A stretch of 64,000 nucleotides of DNA. Origin: Streptosporangiaceae bacterium (GTDB lineage: Bacteria; Actinomycetota; Actinomycetes; Streptosporangiales; Streptosporangiaceae). The DNA lies in NCBI GenBank assembly GCA_025964695.1, contig JAOPYK010000009.1:49615-113614 (forward strand), written 5' to 3'. The notes under the pieces are model-generated. The model worked only from the letters and a program-made list of their open reading frames with translations, searched no databases and was not told the DNA's origin. This document shows positions 33,809-42,532 of the stretch, piece by piece; the stretch's first letter is position 1; the number at the start of each line of letters is the position of its first letter. The translations under genes were made by a program, and so were the position numbers.

Positions 33809-34675
33809 CTATGTCTCTCTGAGAATCTCGCCTATCGTCTCGACGGTGCCATCCGGCGTTGCGCTGTCGACGCTCAGGCGCTCCATGGCCTGTAGATATG
33901 CGTCGACGTCATCGCGCTTGTCCAGGTAGAGCGCACCTGTGAGGGTCTCGACGTACACCACATCCGCCAGGTCCGGTTCGGGAAACCGCAAGATGGAGAA
34001 CGCCCCGCCTTCGGCGGCATGGCCGCCGAACTTGAACGGCATCACCTGGATGGTCACGTTGGGCAGCTTGGACACGTTGATCAGGTGTTCCAGCTGGCCG
34101 CGCATCACCTCGGTGCCACCGATGGGACGTCGCAGCGCCGCCTCGTCCAGCACGGCCCACAGCCGGGGAGAATTGACCCCGGTGAGCCGTTGCTGGCGCT
34201 GCAGGCGCAGGCCCACCCGCTGATCGATCTCTTCAGCGGTGGCGCCTCCATTGCCCAGGTCGATGACGGCTCGGGCGTAGCCCTCGGACTGCAGGAGCCC
34301 CGGCACGAATTGAAGCTCGTACGTACGGATCAGTCCGGCCGCCTCTTCCAGACCGACGTAGGTCTGGAACCAGTTGGGCAGCACATCGGCGTACCGATGC
34401 CACCAGCCTGGGGCGTTGGCCTCCCGTGCCAAACCCAACAGCGCCTCCCGCTCGGAATCGTCGGCGACGCCGTACAAAGTAAGCAGGTCGGCTACGTCCC
34501 GCTCTTTGAAGCTGACCCGGCCAAGCTCGAGCCGGCTGATCTTCGACTCCGACGCACGGATGACGTACCCGGCATCCTGTCGGCTCACTCCCCGCTGCTC
34601 CCGCAGACGGCGTAGCTGTGAACCGAGCAGGATTCGACGCACGGTCGAACCGGACCCCGCCGCTTCAGGAGTCAC
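33809..34675 (-). CDS. XRE-family regulator with DUF5753 (WhiJ-like)
   Basis: A 288-residue regulator with the same architecture as the protein at 27149: helix-turn-helix LRRLREQRGVSRQDAGYVIR, then WWHRYADVLPNWF, GLEEAAGLIRTYELQFVPGLLQS, NVTIQVMPFKFGGHAAEGG and YLDKRDDVDAYLQAMERL. GTG start with GAGAGG upstream. With the DUF397 gene downstream and an RsbW-like ATPase gene divergent upstream it forms the three-gene set known from Streptomyces development loci (whiJ-like). Targets are unknown. Confidence 0.93.
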   Translation of the reverse strand: MTPEAAGSGSTVRRILLGSQLRRLREQRGVSRQDAGYVIRASESKISRLELGRVSFKERDVADLLTLYGVADDSEREALLGLAREANAPGWWHRYADVLPNWFQTYVGLEEAAGLIRTYELQFVPGLLQSEGYARAVIDLGNGGATAEEIDQRVGLRLQRQQRLTGVNSPRLWAVLDEAALRRPIGGTEVMRGQLEHLINVSKLPNVTIQVMPFKFGGHAAEGGAFSILRFPEPDLADVVYVETLTGALYLDKRDDVDAYLQAMERLSVDSATPDGTVETIGEILRET

Positions 34676-34804
34676 GTCTCTGCCTCTCGATCATGTGGCG
34701 GACAGCGCACCAGTGTGCCACTCCGCTCCAGTCCTTTGCGGCTACCTCCGTCCCCCGACTGACTCCGCACCCCGACGACGAAAATAACTGCCGTCCCGGG
34801 CCTA

Positions 34805-34816
34805 ATGCACGTGCAT
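34805..34816. promoter_or_regulatory. Perfect palindrome between XRE and ATPase genes
   Basis: ATGCACGTGCAT is a perfect 12-base palindrome in the divergent region, followed by related TGCATTCGCACG and ATGCGCA half-sites within 40 bases. It is a candidate operator of the XRE-DUF397 pair. Confidence 0.4.
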
Positions 34817-34906
34817 CGGGCCTTGCATTCGCACGCTACGATGCGCAGGATAACGCACGGGACTTCAGTGTCACGGCAGCAAACGAGAACACTCCGCGGG
34901 GTTCGC

Positions 34907-35422
34907 ATGACGTCACGCCACGCAAGCGACGAGACCTTGGACGACTGCGTGCGGCCTTCATCGGCCCAGGACCTGCCCCCCTGCCTCAGCATCGCTCTGG
35001 CCCGTCTTACCCGTGGTGACAGGCCTACCGCGATGTTCGAGCTGAAGCCCGAACCCGAGTCAGTGACCGAAGCCCGCCACTTCACGACCGCCACCCTCGA
35101 GAACTGGGGACTGGGCGCATTGTGCGACGACGTCGCGCTGGTCGTCTCCGAGCTTGTCACCAACGCCCTTCGGCACAGCCTGCCACCGCGTCTCGCGGAG
35201 GCGCCTGGGCCCATCGGGCTCCGCCTCCAGCACGAGGCGTCCTTTGTTTTGTGCGGAGTGCTGGACACCGGTACGGCGGCCCCGCGCCGCCGCGAACCCG
35301 ACTTCATCGCGGAGACCGGCAGAGGCCTGCACATCGTCGAATCGTTCAGTGCGACCTGGGGCTGGATGCCGCTGGACGGTGGCGGGAAGGTCGTCTGGGC
35401 CCTGTTCCAGGGCGCCGGCTGA
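34907..35422 (+). CDS. RsbW-like anti-sigma factor/ATP-binding protein
   Basis: A 171-residue HATPase_c-type protein. After an unstructured N-terminus, the Bergerat fold runs from about residue 40: FELKPEPESVTEAR, the N-box VVSELVTNALRHS and the G-box TGRGLHIVESF. Such proteins are serine kinases of anti-anti-sigma factors or, in this divergent whiJ-type setting, orphan partners. ATG at 34907 is chosen because earlier codons lie in the divergent promoter. SD is weak. No STAS partner is encoded nearby. Confidence 0.88.
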   Translation: MTSRHASDETLDDCVRPSSAQDLPPCLSIALARLTRGDRPTAMFELKPEPESVTEARHFTTATLENWGLGALCDDVALVVSELVTNALRHSLPPRLAEAPGPIGLRLQHEASFVLCGVLDTGTAAPRRREPDFIAETGRGLHIVESFSATWGWMPLDGGGKVVWALFQGAG

Positions 35423-35548
35423 GCCGCCGGCCCGCTGTCCGCGTGCAATTTGCAGATAGCGCGCGTTCTCACGTCATCTGACGCACTCGTTCCGGACGAC
35501 TCGGGCGACATTGGGGTGAACCACACACCCCAGTGAGCGGAGTCTCCG

Positions 35549-35794
35549 ATGATTCTCCTGGCCATGATCGCCACCCTGACCGGCACTGCGATCTTTCTCA
35601 CGTTCCTCCTGGAGTTCGCCCTGGCCACCCGGCGCGACCCCCTGTCCGCCGACACTCGCAACCGGGCGATGCGCCGCGCGCGCCGGGCCACCGGCATGTA
35701 CGTCAGGCGGTCCGGGACGATTGAGCTCCCGACCCCGGCCGGCGCCGGCGATCTGCCGGAGCCGGTCGACACCGGCGGGGCGCCGGTGGCATGA
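35549..35794 (+). CDS. Small membrane protein
   Basis: An 81-residue protein with one strong N-terminal membrane segment (residues 1-26, AMIATLTGTAIFLTFLLEFA), a basic middle (RNRAMRRARRATGMYVRR) and a Pro/Gly tail. SD CGGAG precedes the ATG. It has no named family. It ends next to the converging phosphatase gene (one base gap). It may be a regulatory membrane peptide. Confidence 0.6.
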   Translation: MILLAMIATLTGTAIFLTFLLEFALATRRDPLSADTRNRAMRRARRATGMYVRRSGTIELPTPAGAGDLPEPVDTGGAPVA

Positions 35795-35795
35795 G

Positions 35796-37064
35796 TCAGC
35801 CGGGCAGGGAATGCTCGAACCAGACGACCTTCCCGTTCTCGGTACGGCGGTTGCCCCAGCGTTCGGCGAGAAAGCTGACCAGCTGCAGGCCACGGCCCGA
35901 CTCGGCATTGTCATCGGCACTGCGGAGATACGGCAGTTCCTTCCCATCGTCACGGACCTCGCACAGCAGCGTGGACGCTCGGATCAGCCGAAGCGAGATC
36001 TGGCCGACACCGTGCACCAGCGCATTGGTTACCAGCTCGCTGACCAGGAGCTCGACCGTGTCGGAGATCCCGGTCAGTCCCCAGTCCCTTAGTCGTTCGC
36101 GCACCATGGCCCGCATCTTCGGCACCATGGACGGCTCGGCGGCCAGCTCCCAGATGGCGACGTCTTCCGCCGGGATGCCGTCCAGACCGACCGCCAGGAG
36201 CGCGATGTCGTCCCTGCGCACATCGGGTGTGAGCGCTTCGAGCACGGCGTCACAGGTGACGTCGAGCGGACGAAGCGCGCCGGTGAGCTGCGCACACAGC
36301 GCGGCGAGCCCCTCGTCGAGGTCCCGGTCCCGGCGCTCCACCAGCCCATCGGTGCACAGCACCAGCTGAGAGCCCTCCTCGGCCTCGAACTCGCTGGTCT
36401 GGAAGGGCCCGTCACCCACCCCGATCGGCACCCCCGAAGGCACCTCGACCAGCGCACTCTCCCCGCCGGGGGAAACCAGGACCGGTGGCACGTGACCGGC
36501 ATTGGCCACCTGGCAGCGCCGCGCGACCGGGTCGTAGACCAGGTAGAGGCAGGTCGCGATGTAGTCCTCACCGAAACGCCGGGACAGCTCGTCGAGCCGG
36601 CGCAGCAGCTGGTCGGGGCGCAGGTCCTGGGCGGCGAGCATGCGTACCGCGGTGCGCAGCTGCCCCATGATCGCAGCCGAGGTCAGCCCGTGACCCATGA
36701 CGTCGCCCATGACGATCGCCAGCCGGCAGCCCGGCAACGGGATCGCGTCGGACCAGTCTCCCCCCACCTGGGCCGCCGCGCTGGCGGGCAGGTAGCGGTA
36801 ACAGACCCGCGCTCCGGCGGTCTCCGGTGGCTCGGTGGCCAGCATGCTGCGCTGCATCTGCCGGGCGACCTGGACCCTCATGTGCCCCAACCCCTCCGGA
36901 TGCGCGGGCCCGGGCAGGTCGAGCTCGGCCGAGCCGTGCGTGGGCGGATCGCGCTCGGGAAGGTTGTGATCTTGGTCGGCGGAGCCGTGTTGAGCGGATG
37001 CCGCTCCAGTGGCCGCGACGCTTTGGCCTCCTGCCTGCGAGCCCATCCGGCTTCCGGTGTTCAC
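35796..37064 (-). CDS. SpoIIE-type PP2C phosphatase fused to an RsbW-like kinase
   Basis: A 422-residue signalling protein. Residues 70-290 are a SpoIIE/RsbU phosphatase: QMQRSMLATEPP linker helix, then AAQVGGDWSDAI and VMGDVMGHGLTSA with metal-binding aspartates, and the late CTDGLVERRDRDLDEGL and DDIALLAV. Residues 300-420 are a Bergerat ATPase with N-box LLVSELVTNALVHG and G-box ESGRGLQLVSF. So one polypeptide can both phosphorylate and dephosphorylate STAS proteins. GTG at 37064 follows GGGGAGGGG; ATG 37046 is an alternative. No sensor domain is visible. Confidence 0.88.
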   Translation of the reverse strand: MNTGSRMGSQAGGQSVAATGAASAQHGSADQDHNLPERDPPTHGSAELDLPGPAHPEGLGHMRVQVARQMQRSMLATEPPETAGARVCYRYLPASAAAQVGGDWSDAIPLPGCRLAIVMGDVMGHGLTSAAIMGQLRTAVRMLAAQDLRPDQLLRRLDELSRRFGEDYIATCLYLVYDPVARRCQVANAGHVPPVLVSPGGESALVEVPSGVPIGVGDGPFQTSEFEAEEGSQLVLCTDGLVERRDRDLDEGLAALCAQLTGALRPLDVTCDAVLEALTPDVRRDDIALLAVGLDGIPAEDVAIWELAAEPSMVPKMRAMVRERLRDWGLTGISDTVELLVSELVTNALVHGVGQISLRLIRASTLLCEVRDDGKELPYLRSADDNAESGRGLQLVSFLAERWGNRRTENGKVVWFEHSLPG

Positions 37065-37343
37065 GACGCGGACCCCTCCCCCTGGCGACCTCTGTCGAGC
37101 ACCCCGGAAAACCCGCAGTGAACACGACGCTACAAGCAGTGACGCACGCATGTCCGGTACTCCCGTAACCGCCCGCGAACTGGTAACAGACTGTAAACAA
37201 ACAGCGCCAGCCGACTACAGAGCGTTTCATGGTGAAGTTCGATGAACGATCGCATGGCTCACGCCCAGCGTCACGACCAGGCGGTCGACGGGCAGGGCAG
37301 ATCAGGGCAAGCCAAATCAAGGCAGGTCAGGGCGGACAGGCCA

Positions 37344-38018
37344 TTAGGGCAGGTGGCCGGCGAGGATCGTGCGGACCAGGTCGCGGGCGTAATCGCCGGG
37401 GTCGGGCGGCAGCTGGGCGGCCGCCGACACCGCAGGCTCTCCGGCCAGGAGGGTGAGGAACGCGTGCTGCTGGCAGGCCCCGAGGAGCGCCGCCGCCAGA
37501 TAGGGCGGCCGGGTGTCCTCGGTCAACCGGCCCGCCGACCGCTCGGCCTCCAGATAGGTGATCAACCGTACGTGCCCCTGGACCGCACCCCCCTGTGGTG
37601 CGTCGGCGCCGGGCACCACCGGACCAGGATGGTGCGGGTCGCCGGGGCCGTGACCCTGGGCGGGGCCGCCGCGCCGCAGCCAGCCCAGCACCTCCCGGTC
37701 GGCGAGCGCCGACCCGGTCATCGGCAGCAACTCCGCGTAGAACGGGACCGCGGCGGACGCCAGCCGGCTGAGATTGTCCTCGACGGTGTTCTTGCCGATG
37801 GCCGACAGGAGCTCGATCATGGCGCCGCGGATGCCACTGGCGACCTGGGCCAGCGCACTGCCGAACAGCGCGGTCTTGTTGGCGAAGTGGTTGTAAAGGC
37901 TGCCCTCGGAGACCCCGGCCGTCCGGGCTATCTCCTTCGTGGTGGCCGCGGTGACACCGCGCTCCTTGATCACCTGGATCGCGGCGTCGAGGATCCGCTC
38001 GCGCATCGGCTGGGCCAT
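37344..38018 (-). CDS. TetR-family regulator
   Basis: A 224-residue repressor with helix-turn-helix at residues 6-50 (ERILDAAIQVIKERGVTAATTKEIA, then SEGSLYNHFANKTALF). An unusual Gly/His/Pro-rich insert (about residues 120-150, RRGGPAQGHGPGDPHH and on) interrupts the ligand domain. The ATG at 38018 follows a perfect GAAGGAGG. A palindrome 37 bases upstream is probably its own operator. The nearest divergent gene is the sigma factor 400 bases away, so it may act only on itself or on distant targets. Confidence 0.88.
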   Translation of the reverse strand: MAQPMRERILDAAIQVIKERGVTAATTKEIARTAGVSEGSLYNHFANKTALFGSALAQVASGIRGAMIELLSAIGKNTVEDNLSRLASAAVPFYAELLPMTGSALADREVLGWLRRGGPAQGHGPGDPHHPGPVVPGADAPQGGAVQGHVRLITYLEAERSAGRLTEDTRPPYLAAALLGACQQHAFLTLLAGEPAVSAAAQLPPDPGDYARDLVRTILAGHLP

Positions 38019-38054
38019 GACTGCCTCCTTCAGAGGCGAAGCTAGCACACCTCC

Positions 38055-38072
38055 TGAGTGAGTACTCACCCA
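38055..38072. promoter_or_regulatory. TetR autoregulatory palindrome
   Basis: TGAGTGAGTACTCACCCA contains a perfect 12-base core GTGAGTACTCAC, with outer bases matching except one pair. The TGAGTACTCA type is common for this TetR subgroup. It lies just upstream of the tetR SD, where bound protein would block its promoter. Confidence 0.7.
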
Positions 38073-38144
38073 AACGCTAGCGCGTACGATAGGGTGAAAT
38101 GTCAAGGTTTGGCCTGATTGGTAACGATCTGTGATGAACGCCAC

Positions 38145-38171
38145 GGAACCTTGTTGCCATCCTTATGCGTC
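38145..38171 (+). promoter_or_regulatory. Possible SigR-type promoter for the sigma-factor gene
   Basis: GGAAC (38145-38149) and GTC (38169-38171) are 19 bases apart, close to the SigR consensus GGGAAT-N18-GTT. It would give a 250-base leader before the sigma gene, with no gene in between. The match is imperfect. Confidence 0.35.
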
Positions 38172-38425
38172 TTCATTAGTGGGACCAGAGATAAGCGGAA
38201 CACGCAACGTCGCCGCCTGACCAGAGCGTCTTCTGCGGCGAAGACCATGGCCCGCAACGGTCACCCACGTCGGAACCACCCCTCGGCCCACCCGGCAAGC
38301 GAGGTTCGAGAGCGCCATGACCTGGCCTCGGCCCCGTCCGAATCACCGGACACCCCGTCCGAGATCGCCCTTCGCCCCACCAGGGCGGACCCGTCCACCC
38401 GAGATAACACCCTTACGGAGTGATG

Positions 38426-39013
38426 ATGAGCACTGTCGCCACGCCGGTTCGCCAGGAGAACCACCTCGCCCAGTCAGATCGCTACGAGCGTGACGTCCTC
38501 CCGCTCGCCGAGCCGCTGTACGCCAGTGCCATGCGCATGACCCGCAACAGCGCCGACGCCGAGGACCTTGTGCAGGAGACGCTGGCGAAGGCCTTCGTGA
38601 ACTTCCACCAGTTCAAGGAGGGCACCAACCTGAAGGCCTGGCTGCACCGGATCCTGACCAACAACTTCATCAACCTGTACCGCAAGAAGCAGCGGGAACC
38701 GCAGCGCACCGGCTCCGACGAACTGGAGGAGTGGCAGCTCTCCCAGACCGAGTCCCATGCCGCCGGCCTGCGCTCGGCCGAGCGGGAGGCTCTGGAGCGG
38801 ATGCCGGACAGCGGGATCATCGCGGCCCTGCGCGCGCTTCCTGAGGACTTCCGTCAAGCGGTCTACCTCGCCGACGTCGAGGGCTACGCCTACAAGGAGA
38901 TCGCCGTCATGATGGGTACGCCGATCGGCACGGTCATGTCCCGGCTGCACCGGGGCCGCAAGCAGCTCCGCGAGATACTCGCCGGACACGAAGAGCACGT
39001 ACTCGCAGCCTGA
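38426..39013 (+). CDS. SigR-like ECF sigma factor
   Basis: A 195-residue ECF sigma factor of the SigR/SigH redox group. Region 2 reads [26 protein letters not shown] with the adjoining [25 protein letters not shown] typical of SigR; region 4 is [24 protein letters not shown] then [19 protein letters not shown] at 38426 is five bases after GGAG; the GTG/ATG codons just before are too close. SigR genes are normally followed by the zinc anti-sigma gene rsrA, but here a terminator and a CBS gene follow, so this is an orphan paralogue. Confidence 0.9.
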   Translation: MSTVATPVRQENHLAQSDRYERDVLPLAEPLYASAMRMTRNSADAEDLVQETLAKAFVNFHQFKEGTNLKAWLHRILTNNFINLYRKKQREPQRTGSDELEEWQLSQTESHAAGLRSAEREALERMPDSGIIAALRALPEDFRQAVYLADVEGYAYKEIAVMMGTPIGTVMSRLHRGRKQLREILAGHEEHVLAA

Positions 39014-39027
39014 CAGCACCGACCCGG

Positions 39028-39056
39028 CACCCCCGTACGGAACCCGTGCGGGGGTG
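39028..39056 (+). terminator. Hairpin terminator after the sigma-factor gene
   Basis: CACCCCCGTACGG pairs with CCGTGCGGGGGTG (13 pairs including one G-U) around a 3-base loop, starting 15 bases after the stop, followed by TCTC. Confidence 0.7.
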
Positions 39057-39129
39057 TCTCGCGTCCGGGACCGCGCATAGGACCACTTCTGCTGGGTAGA
39101 GGCCGCTGCACCGGATAGGGAGGCGCACA

Positions 39130-39549
39130 GTGAAGCGGAAAGTAAGCGACCTCATGACGCGCTGGCCGGTGGCCCTGCCATTGGAAGCCACGCTCGATGA
39201 GGCCGCGAGGCTCATGCGCGACCAGGGAATCGGAGACGTGCTCGTCACCGCCGAAGGAATGCTCTGCGGCATGCTGACCGACCGCGACATCGTCATCCGC
39301 GCGGTGGCCCAAAACCTGGATCTCGGGCATACGGCGCTGTCCGAGGTATGCACCGCACAGGTCGTCACGGTCAGTGCCGACGACGATGCCGCCGTCGCGA
39401 TGGAACTGATGCGAGATCGCGCGATACGGCGTCTTCCGGTCGTCCAGGGCAGGCAGCCGGTGGGCATCATCTCGCTCGGCGACCTGGCCATCGAACAGGA
39501 CGAACAATCCGCGCTCTCCGAGATAAGCAAGGCCCCGCCCAACATGTAA
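39130..39549 (+). CDS. CBS-domain pair protein
   Basis: A 139-residue protein made only of two CBS domains (about residues 7-62, DLMTRWPVALPLEATLDEAARLM to GMLTDRDIVIRAV, and 73-125, ending PVGIISLGDLAIEQD). Stand-alone CBS pairs bind adenine nucleotides such as AMP or ATP and signal energy state. GTG start with GGGAGG upstream. It is 10 bases before the GAF-ANTAR gene, so the two are probably co-transcribed. Confidence 0.92.
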   Translation: MKRKVSDLMTRWPVALPLEATLDEAARLMRDQGIGDVLVTAEGMLCGMLTDRDIVIRAVAQNLDLGHTALSEVCTAQVVTVSADDDAAVAMELMRDRAIRRLPVVQGRQPVGIISLGDLAIEQDEQSALSEISKAPPNM

Positions 39550-39559
39550 GGGGGCACCC

Positions 39560-40327
39560 ATGACCAGGTGCAAACCGGATAACGTGGCGGATGTGCCCGA
39601 CACCCGCTCGATGATCTCTGACGAGCTCGCCATCGAAATAGCCCGGCTCGGACTGGTGCGCGAGTCGTCGGAGGCCCGCACACTTCATCGGGTCACCGAA
39701 CTCGCCTCGCGCTCGGTGACCGGCTGTGCGGGTGCGACCTCCGTACGCTGGCAGCGTGGGGACGGGTCGGGGCCTCCGGAACCCCTGGTCTGCGCCGGCA
39801 GCCATCCCGCGCTGGCCGAGCTGGTGGATCTCCAGCTCGCCCGGGGCGAGGGGCCGATTTTCGACGTGGTGACCACCCACACCCCGTTGAACTGCGAGGA
39901 CACCCTCGCCGAGACGCGATGGCCCACCTACACCCCGGCCATGCTGCGGCGCGGCGTCCGATGCTTCACCACCACCCTGCAAGAGACCGACGAAGTACTG
40001 ATGACCCTCACCCTGTACGGCGTGCTGCCGCGGTCCCTGGATCCGCGGCAACTGGCGGTGGCCGCGCTGCTCGTCGCCCAGGGCGGCGCCGCGGTCTCCA
40101 ACACCCGGCAGTACGACGACGCGCACCGTACGGCCGTACAACTGCAGGCGGCGGTGGAGACCCGGGCGGTGGTGGATCAGGCGAAGGGCATTCTCATGCA
40201 CGCCCTGGGCTATGACGCCGACCGGGCCTTCGCGGAGCTCCGGCGCATCTCGCAGACCCGCCATGTGAAGCTGACCGCCCTGGCCCAGCGGATCGTGGAC
40301 GGCGGCGGAGTCCAAGGGACGAAGTGA
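39560..40327 (+). CDS. GAF and ANTAR domain protein
   Basis: A 255-residue putative antiterminator. An N-terminal GAF-like sensor (about residues 40-180) is followed by an ANTAR RNA-binding domain (about 190-245) with VVDQAKGILMHALGYDADRAFAEL and the aromatic/Ala positions of the three-helix fold, ending LAQRIVDGG. ANTAR proteins bind paired stem-loops in mRNA leaders and prevent termination. SD AAGGGGG before the ATG. The structured leader two genes downstream (42440) is a possible RNA target, though this is speculation. Confidence 0.9.
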   Translation: MTRCKPDNVADVPDTRSMISDELAIEIARLGLVRESSEARTLHRVTELASRSVTGCAGATSVRWQRGDGSGPPEPLVCAGSHPALAELVDLQLARGEGPIFDVVTTHTPLNCEDTLAETRWPTYTPAMLRRGVRCFTTTLQETDEVLMTLTLYGVLPRSLDPRQLAVAALLVAQGGAAVSNTRQYDDAHRTAVQLQAAVETRAVVDQAKGILMHALGYDADRAFAELRRISQTRHVKLTALAQRIVDGGGVQGTK

Positions 40328-40482
40328 CATAACTCGGGCTTGGCTCCGAAGTAACGGTTCCGATCCCTCCTCGTCGCTTTCGCTGCCCGAGCGGGCATAC
40401 CATGCGCAGACTGGGTCATGTAGGCCGCACCGATATGGTCGCGTGCGTCGTCGTCGTCGTCGCTCAGCGCAGGGAGCTGTGC

Positions 40483-42366
40483 ATGTCAGATGGGCTCGAA
40501 CCCGCAACGGTGATGCGGGAGATCAGCGACCTCGGGCTCCGCATCGGGGAGCTGCGTCAGGCCGCCTCGATGCCCGCACCCGATCTTCGGGCGACTCTCG
40601 AAGCGGCCCTGATGGAGCTGGATCTGGCGTTGTCCGCGCTGCGGACCCTCGGCGGGCTACAGACCGTGGCCGGCGACGACGAGGAGGGTTCCGCCGCCGA
40701 GAGCGAGCGACGGGTGCTGCGGACGGTTTTCCAGGACGCCCCCGTGCCGCTTTTCCTGCTCGATCGCGACGCCGTAGTGCGGCGGGTGAATCAGCAGGCC
40801 GCCGTACTGCTCGGCACCTCGCCCGGCTACGTCTCCGGTAAGCCCTTCCCCATCTTCTGTGATCTGCCGACGCGGGCGGCGCTGCGCAGCCAGTTGGCAG
40901 CCGTGGTGCGGACGGGCACCAGAAGCCATGCCAAGGTCCGCTTCCTGAGGAAAAAGGCCCCGGTCGACGCGGTGATCACGCTCGCCCGGGTCTGGATCCG
41001 CGGCGAGGCCGACCCGCTCGTGATCGCCGCGGCGGCGGTGGTGTCCGGCCAGCCGCCACTGCAGGAGCCGCTGGAGGCCGAGATCACGGCCGGTGACGAC
41101 GCGATGGCCACGGTCATGCACCGGATGGACGTCCTCGCATCCGCGACCGAGCTACTGCTGGCCGAGCCGCTCTTCAACGAGTCCGTGGCCGTGCGCCGCT
41201 GTGCGCGGCTGCTCGCGACCGAGCTGGCGGATTGGGCGATCATCGACGTGGCTCAGGGCGGGGACCTCCGCCGCCAGGTGGTCTTCGGCCCCGATGACGA
41301 GCGGTGCGCGGAGGTCTGCCGGATCCTCGAGGACCTCGATCCCGCGCCGGGCGCCCTCCCGCACACCGTCCACGGAAACCAGCAGACGGCGTTGCACGCC
41401 CATGTGCAAGACCTCGACATTCTCGGCGTGACCGACGACGGCATCTCGGTCTGCGGCCTGATGGGCGTCACCTCCATGCTGAGCGTCCCGATCGAGGACG
41501 GCGAGAACTGCCTGGGTGCGCTCACCCTCGCGACCAGCGGTGAGCACGGCCAGTTCGACCTGATGGATCTGGGCGTCGTGCAGCGGCTGGCCCGCCAGCT
41601 GGGACTGGTCATCCGGGCGGCGCGGCTCTATCAGCGCAGGTCCGAGGTGGCCGACGGCCTGCAGGCGAGCCTGCTGCCCCGTGAACTTCCCAAGATCCCC
41701 GGACTGGAGGTGTCGGCCCGGTACATCGTGGCCACCCGGGGCGTGGAGGTCGGCGGCGACTTCTACGACGTCTTCGAAACCATGAACGGCTGGGGTTTCG
41801 TGCTCGGTGACGTGTGCGGCAAGGGTGAGGAGGCCGCCGCCGTCACCGCCACCGCGCGGCACGGCGTACGGCTGTTGTCCCGGTGGAAGACCGAGCCCGC
41901 CGAGATCCTCACCATGGTCAACCAGGCACTGATGTCCGAGGACCGCTTCGTGACGGCGGTACTGGCAGAGCTGGTGGAGAAGGGAGCCGGCCTGAGCATC
42001 GCCCTCGGCTCCGCCGGCCACCCGCCGTCGATCGTGATCCGGGCCGACGGGGTGATCCGCACGACCGGCGGCGGCGGAGTGCCGCTCGGCCTTTTCGACG
42101 ACTTCAAGCCCGCCGTCGAGACGCTCGACCTCGAGCCGGGCGACACCCTGTTCATGTACTCCGACGGGGTGCTCGACGCGTGCGACCTCATGCGGCAGCG
42201 GTTCGGCCATGAACGGCTGATCGAGGTTCTCGCCACCTACAACGGCCGCCCACTGCACGAGGTGCTGGTGGCGGTGGAGCGCGCGCTGGTCGACTTCTGC
42301 GAGGGCGACCTGTCCGATGACGTCTCCATCCTGGCGCTACGGGTACAACCGCTCAGCCTGAACTGA
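40483..42366 (+). CDS. PAS-GAF-SpoIIE serine phosphatase
   Basis: A 627-residue regulator. Residues 75-190 form a PAS domain (RTVFQDAPVPLFLLDRD), 210-375 a GAF domain (SMLSVPIEDGENCLGALTL) and 395-625 a SpoIIE/RsbU phosphatase with SLLPRELPKIPGLEVSARY, EVGGDFYDVF, LGDVCGKGEEAA and the final GDLSDDVSILAL. It should dephosphorylate an anti-anti-sigma factor in response to a small-molecule or redox signal. ATG 40483 follows AGGGAG. A TACCAT -10 box at 40397 suggests its own promoter. Confidence 0.92.
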   Translation: MSDGLEPATVMREISDLGLRIGELRQAASMPAPDLRATLEAALMELDLALSALRTLGGLQTVAGDDEEGSAAESERRVLRTVFQDAPVPLFLLDRDAVVRRVNQQAAVLLGTSPGYVSGKPFPIFCDLPTRAALRSQLAAVVRTGTRSHAKVRFLRKKAPVDAVITLARVWIRGEADPLVIAAAAVVSGQPPLQEPLEAEITAGDDAMATVMHRMDVLASATELLLAEPLFNESVAVRRCARLLATELADWAIIDVAQGGDLRRQVVFGPDDERCAEVCRILEDLDPAPGALPHTVHGNQQTALHAHVQDLDILGVTDDGISVCGLMGVTSMLSVPIEDGENCLGALTLATSGEHGQFDLMDLGVVQRLARQLGLVIRAARLYQRRSEVADGLQASLLPRELPKIPGLEVSARYIVATRGVEVGGDFYDVFETMNGWGFVLGDVCGKGEEAAAVTATARHGVRLLSRWKTEPAEILTMVNQALMSEDRFVTAVLAELVEKGAGLSIALGSAGHPPSIVIRADGVIRTTGGGGVPLGLFDDFKPAVETLDLEPGDTLFMYSDGVLDACDLMRQRFGHERLIEVLATYNGRPLHEVLVAVERALVDFCEGDLSDDVSILALRVQPLSLN

Positions 42367-42367
42367 A

Positions 42368-42383
42368 TGTGACCCAGGTCACA
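42368..42383. promoter_or_regulatory. Crp-type binding site
   Basis: TGTGACCCAGGTCACA is a perfect 16-base palindrome except the central pair pattern and matches the Crp consensus TGTGA-N6-TCACA exactly. It begins two bases after the phosphatase stop and 365 bases before the glycosyltransferase start, so it probably controls the latter's leader transcript. Confidence 0.75.
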
Positions 42384-42439
42384 TAGTCATTTGCTGCTTT
42401 CGGGTTTGGTGGCCCTCGCGGCTGGCAATGAATACCGGC

Positions 42440-42532
42440 GTAGGTGCCTAAGACGCAGGCACAACTTCTGGAGACAGGTCTGTCCTGTCCCGATCACCGG
42501 AGTTGTGCATGTGCGTCCCAGGCACCTTTTAC
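42440..42532 (+). promoter_or_regulatory. Long hairpin in the GT4 leader (attenuator-like)
   Basis: Two arms of about 33 bases (42440-42472 and 42497-42532) are complementary in three blocks: GGTGCCT, GACGCA and GCACAACT pair with their reverse complements in the right arm, with small bulges. The loop holds a smaller hairpin GACAGG/CCTGTC. The right arm is followed by TTTTACGTTTT, a T-rich run rare in this genome. This looks like an intrinsic terminator or attenuator, or a structured RNA, in the 380-base leader of the GT4 gene. The rest of the leader to 42747 has no gene. Confidence 0.6.
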
